Source of the DNA: Xanthostigma xanthostigma
Taxonomy: Eukaryota > Arthropoda > Insecta > Raphidioptera > Raphidiidae
Assembly (NCBI GenBank): GCA_963575645.1
Contig: OY754470.1
Span: 11,416,501-11,480,500, forward strand
DNA length: 64,000 bases
Direction of reading: 5' to 3'
Shown: one piece after another, positions 33,556-44,760 of the stretch
Layout: each line of letters begins with the position of its first letter
Numbering within the stretch: position 1 is the stretch's first letter
Notes under the pieces: generated by a model
Told to the model about the DNA's origin: nothing
Databases searched by the model: none
What the model saw: the letters and a program-made list of their open reading frames with translations, nothing else
Position numbers and translations under genes: made by a program

Positions 33556-33959
33556 AACTTTACTGTCGCCTACTCAACTAAAATAAGAATTATATTAGAC
33601 TATCAATAATAATTAATTTATACTAGAGCAAGATAACCTTAGCAGTTGACGATGTTGAAAAAACACAGCATTTTTCCATCGAGTGTTAAATTACATTTTG
33701 GTATTAATTCTTTGAAATATTTAATTTTTTTGCGTACTATAATCAGCCCCGAATCTACGATTTTTTCGAACCGGGGCAAAAACTTGATAATGAATTAAAT
33801 ATAAAAAATAAAAAATAAAATATAAAAAATTAATTAGTAAAATCTACTTATTTTATAATAGAATGCAGAAGTTAATTATCGAAAATTATGAAAAATTAAT
33901 AACCACCAATATAAAATTACAAATTATAATTTTTTTGTAATATTGATTTATAATTTTAT

Positions 33960-34060
33960 TTTTGACAATATATAGAGTCTGCAGAAAAAAATTGGTCAAC
34001 AATTTTATTTATTTGAAGAGTTCTATTCAGACGTTAATCAAAGAATTGTAAAATTATGTT
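33960..34060 (+). mobile_element. Penelope-like terminal repeat fragment (family A)
   Basis: AAAAATTGGTCAACAATTTTATTTATTTGAAGA splits here as AAAAATTGGTCAACAATTTT followed by ATTTATTTGAAGAGTTC, then CAGACGTTAATCAAAGAATTG. This matches in reverse order the left ends at 36565 and 62455. AT-rich DNA just before it (AATCTACTTATTTTATAATA, 33842-33861) also matches 49089-49108. Confidence 0.6.
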
Positions 34061-34265
34061 CGGACTAACCTTCCTACTAGTGTAGCTTTTTATGGTTAAG
34101 TGTGTAGTATTACTATTATTATTATAATTCAATTAACAAATTCTGTGGCCACTTTCATCAGTTTTCATATTAGAATCTGAGGGTTGGAAATTTGTAACTG
34201 AGAAGTCATGGAAAAGCTGGTATTGGTACCTAAAATAATAGATCTCGAGTTCTTGCTGGCGCAAA

Positions 34266-35130
34266 CATTTAAATAATAATAATAATAAATTTATTAGTCA
34301 ATAACAATAAATTGCAGACATTGTCAACATACTAAAATTTACATTAAAAGATTCACAAGAACATATACATTTTTATATCCCGAAGGTTATTTTAAAAAAT
34401 CATTTATGTGATAAAATGTTTCTTTAATTAAAAATTTTTTTAAGTCTGTTTTAAATTTTTTTATAGTTGTACTTTGTTTGATGCCGTTTGGTAAATTATT
34501 GTAAATTACAATTGGGGAATTTGTGATACCCTTTATAGTTAAGTTAAGTCGGTTCCGGGGAATTATTAAATTTGTGTTGTGACGGGTGTCATGAAAATGT
34601 GTCGAACTAACTGGGTGAGTATTTGTAAAGATTTTGTCTAATATAAATCGCTGCATTAAGTATGTAGATACAGGGTACGGTCAAAAGGCCGTTTTCTTTG
34701 AAGTAAGAACGACACGATGTCATTGGACTTAGTTTAAACATATATCTAATAATGGATTTTTGTTTAATGAAGACATTGAGAGAACTGGGTGAGTTTCCCC
34801 AACATAATATACCATATTTTATTAAAGGGTACGCATAAGCATAATATATAGTTTTCAGTAAATTTATATTATGACAAAAGCATTTGAACCATTTTATCAT
34901 ATAAAATGGTTTTTGATAATCTTTTACAAAAGTCGTTTGTATGTTTATTCCAACTTAGGGTCGAATCTATGGTGACCCCAAACAATTTAAAGCTTGTAAC
35001 GCAATCAAGAAAATTATTATTTAATGCGAGAATGAAATCAGCCGGATTTTTGTTCTGAATAGTGTGGAAAAACATCATTTTAGTTTTAGTGTCGTTTAGT
35101 TTTAAACCGTTATTGATACACCAATTTATT
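34266..35130 (-). pseudogene. CR1/Jockey-like LINE reverse transcriptase C-terminus and 3' end
   Basis: Three minus-strand frames tile the thumb and C-terminal part of a non-LTR reverse transcriptase. They are 35130-34869 (NDTKTKMMFFHTIQ, then FKLFGVTIDSTLSWNKH), 34900-34607 (YAYAYPLIKYGILCWGN) and 34656-34387 (GITNSPIVIYNNLPNGIKQ, then TIKKFKTDLKKFLIK). F-K-x-x-G-V-T-I-D-S-x-L-S-W and W-N-N-L-P-like blocks are hallmarks. Two frameshifts separate them. The 3' UTR ends at an AAT microsatellite (34271-34290), as in CR1-type elements. The polymerase core with YADD is absent, so it is a 5'-truncated copy. Confidence 0.85.
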
Positions 35131-36560
35131 ATTAATTATTAAAATTGGTGTAATTTGGCAAAAGTTATTATGAACGAGCAAAAGGTCCATAGATAGACGA
35201 CATATAGGTGCACGCACAGCCGCCATGCGGAAAACCAATTCTTTTTGCATTTTAGAGAACAGTGCATTTAGATGTTGACCTCATCTCAGATACGATTTTT
35301 AGGCCATATAAAATATCACCACGATTCTTTACAGAACATAAAAATATCAAAAATCGACTTGACTTTTCGATACAGATATAAATCGATGATCAAAGATATA
35401 TATTTTTCCCTCTGCAATTCCACATTGTCATATTGAACTCAATAGTCTTGGAATGAACTTACAGCTCCAGTAAACCAAGCTGCTTGCACAGAAGCAAACG
35501 TTAGGCTATTCCTGTTGTCTGCCAGGAACAATAAGGCGAATCATATATTCAGATTAGGACAGGTCTTTATAAGTCGCACAGGGTTTACTTTATACGCTCG
35601 TTCGCCACCTCGATATTTCTCTCTTTGTCGGTTTAATTCTCTTACTCTCTCTTTCTCAGGCATGTGCGTGCAATAATATTGTAGTATTTCACGGTATCCC
35701 AGTTGAAATATTAACACGTCTAAAATGCAAACATGCTAATGCGGTTGATGATATTGCCCTTTCGTTTGTATTGACAAAGATACTGTGTCAAATATGCAGC
35801 TGCCACTTTATCAATGACATGACAAAATGTTATTAATGGAGCCAATTACTGGTAGCATCCATATTTAACGCTTGGTTAATTCTTTAACGTACGTTGGGAT
35901 AATATTTCCTAGTCACAAATGATTACGGATATAAAAAAACACGTGACATATTACCGTTATGTTTTTCTAAATCATGCTTAAACTATATAGATGCAGACAA
36001 TATCTATTCAGTGCGCTATTAGACGGGCGCTAATGAACCACAAAAAGTCATCACTCATCAGTAAGATATAAATATTTAAAATAATAACACCAAGTTGTGG
36101 CCTCTTTCGTTGTTACCGTATTATTAGTATAGTAGTTATTAGCGATTGAAATCTAACAATATTTTGTAACACCTGAAAAATCGAACGAATAGACGTTTTC
36201 AAGTAAAAAAACTAAATTTAAGCTTTCTGGTGGCTTTTGATTAGGAAATTAAAGAGTGGATTTTGGTCAGGCCAGACGTTAAATGTCTTACACGTCAATG
36301 TAATTCAACTAAAAAGCTATACATATAGTTGATTTTCAGCTAATAGACTAGTATTGTACATACCGACTATAATTTTAAATCTTTAGTTTCGTAATTATAA
36401 TTTTGTATAAATATATTATGTAATCACCTTATAGAAATTCCTTTTTGTTAAATATCTATTCATTACAAATTCAAATCTAATAGAATAAAGATCTATTAAA
36501 TTATTTCGCGTTCTAATTATTACAAAAATAAATAAATACACAACAACTAGTCATCTAATT
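35131..36560. other. No supported gene
   Basis: Mixed-composition DNA. Around 35580-35670 there is a pyrimidine-rich TCTCTCTTTGTC / CTCTTACTCTCTC stretch. No frame or terminal repeat stands out. Confidence 0.4.
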
Positions 36561-36564
36561 CAAA

Positions 36565-36735
36565 TCTTTGATTAACGTCTGATTAGAACTCTTCAATAAA
36601 TAAAATTATCGACCAATTTTTCAGACAATATATTAACAAACAATATAAAATTAATACATTAACGTTTCAATCATTTTATATTGTTTGTTAATATATATTG
36701 TCTGAAAAATTGGTCGATAATTTTATTTATTGAAC
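36565..36735. mobile_element. Penelope-like fold-back of family A
   Basis: AAATAAAATTATCGACCAATTTTTCAGAC is mirrored by GTCTGAAAAATTGGTCGATA then ATTTTATTTATTG, arms of about 65 bp around a short centre that retains AACGTTTCAATC, a decayed form of the GAAACGT motif. The left flank TTTGATTAACGTCTGA is shared with 62455. Noncoding. Confidence 0.7.
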
Positions 36736-36929
36736 TAGTCATCTAATTAGCTGTCTAATTTTACTATTGGGTTCCTACATATATTTTTTGTTCGGCTACG
36801 CTGGGAAAAAGATATGGTCCCTCTCAAAATCGGCATTGACCTACAATTGAATAGTAGTTACATGAGGACATGGAGGACGTTTTTTTTCATTTTAGACTAC
36901 TATTGACATTTTAAGCTATTGCATAGCTT

Positions 36930-37110
36930 CTATCGCGGGCTTTGAGCGCGGCGACCGAATCAAGAAATTCCGTAACGAAAAAACCTAACACCCCCACTCC
37001 GACCGGCACAGCGGTGCGGCGTTGACAGCCGTACATCGTCTAACGTCGTTTCAGTTCGGCAGACTTCGGTACGGTGTTTGTGTGCTCATAACTGCATAAC
37101 TGCTCATAAC
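36930..37110 (+). promoter_or_regulatory. GC-rich, initiator-containing island
   Basis: A sharp GC-rich block (GGGCTTTGAGCGCGGCGACC, CACCCCCACTCCGACCGGCA) is followed by CGTTTCAGTTCGGCAGAC, in which TTTCAGTT matches an arthropod initiator. There is no TATA box at -30. The left edge AAGCTATTGCATAGCTT and the AGCTATTGCATATTC sequence read in reverse near 37370 suggest the block belongs to a mobile element. It could be an LTR or element promoter, or a host CpG-rich promoter; I favour the former. Confidence 0.35.
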
Positions 37111-37399
37111 TGATTCTATCTTTATTTGTGTATAAATGGATTTATATATAATACTGCTATAAAAATAACCTAAATTATTTAGGTTATGTGCAGAGAAAGT
37201 ATATATGATATTATATCTATATAAATGTACATCGCGCGAAATTCTATGATCAAACTCAAATTTTTTGAAAGAATAATTGTTTTGGTGTGTAATTACACTA
37301 TTTATACCTAGCTATTTTCGTTTTACAGAGAAGAAAAACTTAAAGACCTAAAAAGAATATGCAATAGCTTTACCGCGGCAGTCCCCGAATGCCACACGT

Positions 37400-38090
37400 A
37401 TTTTTTTTTATTTTAAAAAACAAACAAAATAAGCAAATCAGCAACTAAGGCCATTATCGCAAAAACATATACATAATACAGTAAGTATAAAATATTAAAT
37501 AAATAACATATTCAGTGAGTGATTTCAGGTAAGTACAAATTACATGTAGGTATATATTAATTTATTATTATCTATTTTCTATTATATTTCTTCATATTTG
37601 TTTATTGCTTTCAGGTATTTAAATAAATCTGTAATGTTCTGTGCTTCATTTTTTAGGATTGACTTCAGATCTTCAGGAAAATTATCAGACATCCGATGAA
37701 CATCGAATAATGGACAGGAAACGAGAAGGTGTTCCACAGACAATCTCTCTCTACAGATTTCACATTAAGGTGGAGGGTTTTGTTGCAAAAGGTAAGCATG
37801 TGTAAGTTTGGTATGTGCTAATCTTAATCGTGCTAAAATAATTTTTTCTCTTCTGGTTAGTGCGACTGGTGATTTCCATCTTTCTATAGACTATTGACTT
37901 TTGATGGGTCTCCTTTTGATCCGACTTATCCCCATCCCAAATGTAATAAGAGTTGTCAAATATTTTATACGTAAACATTTTAACGCAGAGGATGTGAGAA
38001 TGTAAGAAGTCTGACATAAATTGTTACTAAGAGCTTTTATTGCTACAATAAAATCGTAATGGAGACTACTATACACAGTACTGCTCAACA
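37400..38090 (-). pseudogene. I-clade-like LINE RNase H and C-terminal domain with 3' UTR
   Basis: Minus-strand frames give FIVAIKALSNNLCQTSYI (RNase H), WKSPVALTRREKIILARL, then RLAHTKLTHAYLLQQNPPP, a stop, CEICRERLSVEHLLVSC, PLFDVHRMSDNF and ITDLFKYLKAINKYEEI with a terminal TAA near 37587. The order R-R-E-x-x-L-x-R-L-R-x-x-H-T-x-L-T-H-x-Y-L followed by C-x2-C-x7-H-x4-C is standard for the end of I/Jockey LINE ORF2. A 3' UTR with GCGATAATGGCCTTAGTTGC ends in an A-rich tail at 37401-37418. 5'-truncated and frameshifted. Confidence 0.85.
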
Positions 38091-38421
38091 CTATTATCTA
38101 CAGTTCAACACTGTTATGCCCATTGACTTACATCATGGCGTACAATAGTCCAGAAAAAGATTCGCACATGACGCAAAAATGTAGGCAATGGATGTTATCT
38201 TTGCGTTCTTTTCTAAAATAAGTGTTTTCTATAACAGCATTAACTGCCCAGTCCGGCGTCGTACGGGTACAGTCACTATTTTTGTTCCTTGATTCTGTCC
38301 CCTTTTCTCGCAATGTAATATTTCATTGCACAGTCTATATTACTCGTCAAGATGTAGTCTTTGAAACAGCGAAAAAACTTTTTAAATCGATTAGGTTCAT
38401 GAAGACAATTTTCTTGATTTA
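38091..38421. other. No supported gene
   Basis: Two mutually antisense frames (38128-38313 minus, 38222-38440 plus) overlap and neither has a known domain. Confidence 0.4.
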
Positions 38422-38706
38422 TCTATATAATATAATATAAAATTCCCGTGTCACAATTTTGGCCGCGCTTATCTCCGAAACCACTGAACAGATTTTAATG
38501 AAATTTTGTAAATTTGTCTTGCTTGGTGCAACTTACGCTATAGAATAGTTTTTATTAAATATTTTGTACAAAATAACGCTTTTTTACAAAAAAGAAAACA
38601 TGTTTCAGTAACATGTAACGACATCTGTGAGAATTCACTCGCAAACGAAATACATTTTGCAGGTTTATATCTATTGCATCCGGGTGAAACCGGGATGGAC
38701 TGCTAT
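38422..38706 (+). mobile_element. Non-autonomous Helitron, short copy
   Basis: Starts TCTATATAATATAATATAAA after an A, then CCCGTGTCACAATTTTGGCC and GATTTTAATGAAATTTTGTA. It ends CATCCGGGTGAAACCGGGAT GGACTGCTAT, where the expected CTAG has become CTAT. It is close to the longer copy at 58722-59090 (shared TTGCTTGGTGCAACTTACGC). No protein is encoded. Confidence 0.78.
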
Positions 38707-38719
38707 AATATTATAAAGA

Positions 38720-39018
38720 AAAAAGGTTTGTATTTTTGTTTGTAATGAATAAACTCAAAAACTACTGGATTGATTTCCAAATTATTTCACTAATAGAATG
38801 CTACCTTATCACTGAGTAGCATAGGCTATATTGTTAATCGAGTTAAATTAGAGATCCCTACGAAAACACTTCAATAATGTAACCCAAGGTGTAAAAAATG
38901 TACACAAAAAACTCCTTACATCGCTTGCGCTGTGAAAATATTACATATAAAAAGGTATAGAGTTTGTAAGTTTAGATGTAGGAGGTAATCTCCGAAACTA
39001 CTAATCCGATTAAAAAAA
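38720..39018 (+). mobile_element. Helitron-like repeat interrupted by MITE-GATA copy 3
   Basis: AATAAACTCAAAAACTACTG, AGCATAGGCTATATTGTTAA and AATCTCCGAAACTACTAATC are in the order of common lepidopteran non-autonomous elements. The right side is cut by the A-run and start of MITE-GATA copy 3, so the MITE is the younger insertion. I cannot see a clear start or CTAG end. Confidence 0.5.
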
Positions 39019-39211
39019 TTAGTTGTCTGTAAAGTCGGTTTACGGACGATAGTTTTACGTGATAACGTATTCCGCTCGAATATCATATTTAATAATACAT
39101 TACTGCGCTCTCGCTTGCACGCACAGGGTCAGGCGGAACGTTACGGCGGAACGTTACACTTTTTCGTGCGTGCAGCTGGTGTTTCATCAATTTATAAGAC
39201 GTTATCACGTC
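39019..39211 (+). mobile_element. MITE-GATA copy 3 (shortest, 193 bp)
   Basis: The compact form holds every segment common to the family: TTAGTTGTCTGTAAAGTCGG, ACGATAGTTTTACGTGATAA, ATTCCGCTCGAATATCATA, CTCGCTTGCACGCACAGGGT, two GGAACGTTAC units, CTTTTTCGTGCGTGCAGC and a final TTATAAGACGTTATCACGTC. It therefore defines the minimal element. A runs flank both ends. Confidence 0.85.
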
Positions 39212-40078
39212 AAAAACGTTTTCACCAATATTTAGAATGGACCTTCAGTTTAAAGTATACTATAAATATTAAATTTAAAGAAGGCATCCAGACACTTTCG
39301 CTGCTACAATAATGAGTTAAAAGTCCATAATTTTATTTAAAGTCACGAAATAGGGACTAAAACTTACGTAATATAAAAAATCGCAATCAAATGTGTCCAC
39401 TCCAAATAAATTTTTCACTTTTTTGCATGATCACTTATATTTATGCATTGGATGTAGTTGATGGTGGCCTGAGACAGATCTTGGCAGTCACCTTATTTCA
39501 TCTCGCTCACACAAAAGTGTACACTTCCAGAATATATTGCTAAGAAAGTAGATGTACGGTCCATATGCTCTGAGTCAATGGTTATGCCGTAGCATTGTGT
39601 AAAGACGCGCACATTTCCATCTAAAAAGCTTCATCGAGCTAATACAAATGTTTTCCTTTATCGTTTAATTTGTACTGAATTATTCTGTCATGTTCCTCTT
39701 ACTTAATCTTTCTAGATAGTCAGAACATTTGTTCAGAAATTTTATGGTCGATTAAAACTGATAACATATTGCCACCCTCTCAGCTCAACAATAATTATTC
39801 GCTGTGATATGTTTATCCTTGCATTATAATATTTTGCACACCTCATACAAGACACCTACTTTTAAAGTCAATATAGCGGTAATGAAATGACACATTTAAC
39901 ATTAGTTCTATAGTGTCGCTTAAAGTAACTTGAACGTAATCGTACTCTCATTTTCATAGGAAATCATAGTCAAAATGTATGAGAATACAACGCAGCCTGC
40001 AATTAGATATGAACTTGCTCCAATATAACAGTCAAAAACTTTGAAAACTAAGTGAATAACAGCTACTTTAAAGATGTA
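39212..40078. other. No supported gene
   Basis: AT-rich; the minus frame at 39920-40120 is hydrophobic but has no family resemblance or supporting signals. Confidence 0.4.
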
Positions 40079-40755
40079 GGTAAGTGAAAAAAATACTATA
40101 TAAGAGTATATCTCGTACATGATGATATTATGACTTATGAAGAAAACTTATCTCAACGAAGAGATGAATATGATCCTTAGTTGATTTTGTTTGGATGAAG
40201 AAATTCTTCGTATCATAGGATCAGAAAAAAAGAAATACTATGGTAGAAATTACATTTATTATGCTGAGCTCTATTGAGAATCACAAGAAAAATGTTTTTA
40301 AAAATTATATTTTTATATTATATTTTTATTTTTATTATAATTTTTAAAAACATTTTTTCTTGTAATTCTCAATAGAGCTCCGAAGATGACAAAAATTATT
40401 GTCGAAAAGTCAGCATAATAAATTCAATTTCTACCATTGTATTGCTTTTTTTCTGATCCTATGCTACGAAGAATTTCCTCATCCAAACTTCATTATGACT
40501 TATGTGATTGTTAAAACGAGTGCCAGCGAGTTACAACCACAAAGTATTAGCCATCTCTCACGTGATATACATAATTCCTACTATTACGTATTAAAAGCTT
40601 TAAAAACTGAAGAATGTTTTTTCGCTTAGTTAAATATAAGCGATAAAATAAAGTGAGCATTAGTTGGCACAACTGAAAATGTAAAATTTATTAAAAAAAA
40701 CTTCCGACATCTTCTTTAAAAGACTTTTTTATTGTCAAAATTAATCGTGTCAAAC
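40079..40755 (+). repeat. 677-bp tandem duplication, unit 1
   Basis: Begins GGTAAGTGAAAAAAATACTA and ends AATTAATCGTGTCAAAC. The next 677 bp repeat it in the same direction, with no difference noticed by eye, including a 76-codon frame at 40399-40629 that recurs unchanged at 41076-41306. Such identity in otherwise decayed DNA suggests a very recent duplication or an assembly artefact. The frame's function is unknown and it overlaps a Penelope-like fold-back. Confidence 0.9.
40193..40490. mobile_element. Penelope-like fold-back (family D), duplicated at 40870-41167
   Basis: TTTGGATGAAGAAATTCTTC, GATCAGAAAAAAAGAAATAC, ATTATGCTGAGCTCTATTGA and ATGTTTTTAAAAATTATA on the left are mirrored on the right. 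The right arm carries CCGAAGATGACAAAAATTAT then TGTCGAAAAGTCAG (40379-40413), with stem GACAA/TTGTC: the hammerhead-like arrangement again. The left arm lacks this motif, because TGCTGAGCTC directly joins the two sides, so the motif has been deleted there. Confidence 0.7.
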
Positions 40756-41432
40756 GGTAAGTGAAAAAAATACTATATAAGAGTATATCTCGTACATGAT
40801 GATATTATGACTTATGAAGAAAACTTATCTCAACGAAGAGATGAATATGATCCTTAGTTGATTTTGTTTGGATGAAGAAATTCTTCGTATCATAGGATCA
40901 GAAAAAAAGAAATACTATGGTAGAAATTACATTTATTATGCTGAGCTCTATTGAGAATCACAAGAAAAATGTTTTTAAAAATTATATTTTTATATTATAT
41001 TTTTATTTTTATTATAATTTTTAAAAACATTTTTTCTTGTAATTCTCAATAGAGCTCCGAAGATGACAAAAATTATTGTCGAAAAGTCAGCATAATAAAT
41101 TCAATTTCTACCATTGTATTGCTTTTTTTCTGATCCTATGCTACGAAGAATTTCCTCATCCAAACTTCATTATGACTTATGTGATTGTTAAAACGAGTGC
41201 CAGCGAGTTACAACCACAAAGTATTAGCCATCTCTCACGTGATATACATAATTCCTACTATTACGTATTAAAAGCTTTAAAAACTGAAGAATGTTTTTTC
41301 GCTTAGTTAAATATAAGCGATAAAATAAAGTGAGCATTAGTTGGCACAACTGAAAATGTAAAATTTATTAAAAAAAACTTCCGACATCTTCTTTAAAAGA
41401 CTTTTTTATTGTCAAAATTAATCGTGTCAAAC
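40756..41432 (+). repeat. 677-bp tandem duplication, unit 2
   Basis: Second unit of the tandem pair, ending AATTAATCGTGTCAAAC at 41432, after which single-copy sequence resumes (TTATGTGG). The internal Penelope-like fold-back is duplicated along with the rest. Confidence 0.9.
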
Positions 41433-41756
41433 TTATGTGGTACTGTTGGATATATTTTGGCTAAATAACGGCTACATGGTAACTTTTTGAATTTGATTAA
41501 AATTAATCACGCATTTCCTTTTTAATTGCTGACGTCACATGTTCCGAATATCAACGCCTACTTCTACAACCCATATATTATTTAATAAGTCATGTCCCAT
41601 TTTGATAGTTGATTGATATAGCGACGGTGCAATTGGTTTTAAGCGGCCTGCTTCTAAATATTATAAAACCGTCTCGCGGGTGTGGTGACGAGAGCAGCTA
41701 TTAAAACTTAATATCTTTGTAAACACTTAACGCATTGAAATTAAATATACGTCATT

Positions 41757-41935
41757 GTTGAAGGAGATTTATTTGGTTGAGGAACAATTGAAAATAAGCT
41801 TTACCAGTGTATCGCTTGTGGCCAACGTTTCGAAAAATATATTTTCATCATCAGGGCCTCAATGCAAGTTAAGATTGTTCCTCAACCAAATAAATCTCCT
41901 TCAATACATATTTTGGAACAAAACTTTTACTAACA
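41757..41935. mobile_element. Penelope-like fold-back (family B), copy 2
   Basis: Same outer ends as 12838-13108: TTGAAGGAGATTTATTTGGT at the left and ACCAAATAAATCTCCTTCAA at the right, then ATACATATTTTGGAACAAAA. The right arm lacks the GAAACGTTGG and TAAGCTTTACC part, so the copy is an internal deletion. The minus-strand motif CCTGATGATGAAAATATATT then TTTCGAAACGTTGG is intact at 41825-41855. Confidence 0.72.
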
Positions 41936-42679
41936 ATACGTCATTGTATTCTACCAAAGATTAGTTTTTTTATTCTCATTACGCGATTGCATCCACTTTG
42001 CCTAAAACAAAAAAATAAACAGAATTGTATAATACTAATAATATTGATTCAGAACCATGATTTTGGGAACATGCCACTATAATATATTTTATTATAGCCT
42101 TTTGCTTTAAAACTTCTGTCTTTCAACCGTCTCTATACCTGATCCTAGCTTTGGTATCTTTGATTACAAATTATGCTGAAGTTTTCTAAAAGCATAAAGA
42201 AACAATTCTTAGATGAGATGAAACTCCTCAGTGTATTGTGTTTGTTGAAAGACGCGATCTCAGCTACCACAGAGGTCAATAGAATCTCGTGCTGTTGGAT
42301 GTCGGTTCCGACTGACCACACCACATCATACATTTATTATTGCATCTTTTTACGTCTTCCATAACAATAAAATAATGTGTTCGTACACTGCATTGCTTTT
42401 GAAACGCGGAATAATGTCCTACATAATAAAACATGTTATGTACTGTCCACAATATTGTTGAGACCATGAGAAATTGTCGTATTCAGTAGAAATAATGTCT
42501 TTCGGGTTTTATGTATGCATAATATTATATCTTTTATGGAAATTCTATACATTATTTAAATTTTATGTCTACCGTTATTATTTTACAATACAATGAAATA
42601 AATACATCCAAATTTTATATGCACAAGAGTCAAATGAATAAAGCAGCTAACACTTTGATTTTTATGAGTTTATTTATAA
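41936..42679. other. No supported gene
   Basis: AT-rich; overlapping sense and antisense frames near 42145-42467 without recognisable domains. Confidence 0.4.
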
Positions 42680-42760
42680 CTAGACTGACCCCGTCGAAAT
42701 TCGACAGATTGAAAAACTATTTTGAGTATCTGGCGTAGCAAAAGAGAATAGAAAAATTCA
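42680..42760 (-). mobile_element. Possible Helitron 3' end
   Basis: On the minus strand CGAATTTCGACGGGGTCAGT is followed by CTAG at 42683-42680 and then T. This resembles the GAAGTTCGCCGGGTCCGCTAG end at 24228. No matching start was found on the far side, so this is a tentative terminal fragment. Confidence 0.35.
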
Positions 42761-43735
42761 AAAAAAACCGGGAGAGGGATTAAAGAACAAATATCTATTA
42801 TGGTTGCATTCCACGACACAAGTATTTGGCACTCACTTGAAACCCATTGTGCCGACGCCCGTGATTAAAGTTAACTTAATTTAGTTGTTCATATTTATGA
42901 AGCAGAATTGAATCATGAGTCAATTAATTAATCCTAGACCAAATAAAAATATAATTGAACTCGAATACAGTTGTTTCATTGACTCTCCAATCAAATAATA
43001 TATATACCTTCGCCATTGTTACAATTTCCATTTGACTAAATTCTGAACACAAATGTGTGAAAGAGGGAACACCTATTTATACACGTATGGCACGGCGATT
43101 GATTGAATCTGGTGAACTATTGACTAGTGACTGACGAAGTATTATTAGGTCACGTCATGTCCATCTGACTGACTAATTCTGATCTCAACACTCGGGACAT
43201 GACAGTGTGATGCGCACACAATAGAATCGTTACAATACAAACACATGCAGGACATACCACAGGCAGCACTGCGTTCAATTCGACCTATTCTCTATTGCTA
43301 CTATGCTCCACTACTGTAACAGTTGATGAACATAGTAGAAAGAACATAATAGAAAGTTCCCGTCCAACGATTTGAGTGTAGACCACTGTCAAATAGACAG
43401 GTCCAAGCAAAGTTATAGAGAGGGGATAACCCTTACTGAAGTAAAAAAAAATTCTTGTAAAATGTTAAATATGAAGTTTCCTGCTTCGGAAAAAAAACAT
43501 TCTTGACAAAAATTGTGTAAACATATTCTAAAACCTAATATGAGCTAATAATAATCGATATAGTTCTTCTCGTATATCGGGTGAGGAGGGGAGGGTTGTT
43601 ATAAGGTATGAAAGTTTGATTTGATTCAGCAGTAAAGGGGCTTGGCTTGACTCACTGTTCAACGAATTGAAACCAAGTTTTGAATTTAGATTTTTCTAGA
43701 CGGTTTTTCTTATTTCATTCCTACTCCCCTAACTG
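42761..43735. other. No supported gene
   Basis: Mixed-composition DNA. No frame of note, no repeats with clear ends. Confidence 0.4.
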
Positions 43736-43739
43736 AGAT

Positions 43740-43932
43740 TATAGTTTTCTATATAATTAACAAAAATAGAAAATTGTGATATTCTCCTAATGAATAAAAC
43801 TATTTCTATCATATTTCATAAATAGATATGCCATTAATGATCCTAGAGTACGACGCCCTTTATTTGTTTCGGAAAAATCCAGACTGGGAGAATATCACAA
43901 TTTTCTATTTTTGCTCATCAGTAAACTATACC
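43740..43932. repeat. Inverted repeat pair, about 193 bp
   Basis: TAACAAAAATAGAAAATTGTGATATTCTCC is split here as AAAAATAGAAAATTGTGATA then TTCTCC, mirrored by GGAGAATATCACAATTTTCT then ATTTTTG. The outer arms (ATAGTTTTCT / AGTAAACTAT) are weaker. It may be a small fold-back element; no target duplication is visible. Confidence 0.55.
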
Positions 43933-44266
43933 CTTATTTAGAAGAGTAAGGAGAAATTAAGAAAAATCATTTAAAGGATTTCCTCAAAAACATTAAAATT
44001 TAAATTAAGTTTTAATTCATTGACTGTAGAGTCAACCAAGCTTCTTTACTTATGAATCAAATCAAAGGAACGTTCAGAATAGAGACTGGTTTTGCATTAT
44101 TACATTATTTTAACTGTTATTATTTTAACTGCTATTAATACTGTTAAAACAATGATATACAAGAAAAATGTAAGTATTTTCAAATAATGTCACATTCGGG
44201 ACTATGACCCGAATCTTCTACTATTGCGGCGGATGATCGTATTAATAATTTTTTATAACTGTCAGT

Positions 44267-44760
44267 TTTGATCTAAAATCAGCATTCGATTGTGTGCATA
44301 ATGCTTTTTTGCTATCACTAATGATTCAAGTTCTATTTAAAGAATATATAATTCGTTGTTTCTGTACATAACACCGCATCAGAACCAAGATAGCAAACTT
44401 TAAGAGTTCCCCAAGGGCCAATCATGTGACCATTATTGTGTTTAGTATAATTTGTCAACGACCTGAAAAATGACATAGGTGTTGGAAAACTAGTTATGTA
44501 TGCTGACGATGTTACTATTACGACATGTGCAAGTACTTTAGAAGAACTGAAAATAAATACACAAAAATCTATCCAGTATGTCGAATAATAGTGTCAGATC
44601 AATCGTTTTATGATTAATATCAACATTTGTATGTTATACAAAAATAGAAACTATGACACGCCGAATTTCAACCTTCAATCAAATGTACAACAGATTAACC
44701 AAAATTCTTGGGACTTACACTACTTTCCCCGCAAGCTAAAATTCTTTACCAAAAATTAAG
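44267..44760 (+). pseudogene. LINE reverse transcriptase fragment with YADD motif
   Basis: FDLKSAFDCVHNA (44267-) is the first catalytic aspartate block, VPQGPIM (44406-) the conserved VPQG turn, and FVNDLKNDIGVGKLVMYADD, continuing VTITTC, the catalytic Y-A-D-D (44499-44510). TLEELKINTQKSIQYVE follows. Spacing and order match a CR1/Jockey-type LINE. Stops after VPQGPIM, after LLCLV and after QYVE, plus frame changes, make it dead. The endonuclease and C-terminal parts are absent. It is the only polymerase core in the window. Confidence 0.85.

Noticed and set aside
40399-41306. Two identical 76-codon frames as a tandem gene pair
   Set aside because: They result from the 677-bp duplication and overlap the Penelope-like fold-back. 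No domain; the first codon is not ATG.
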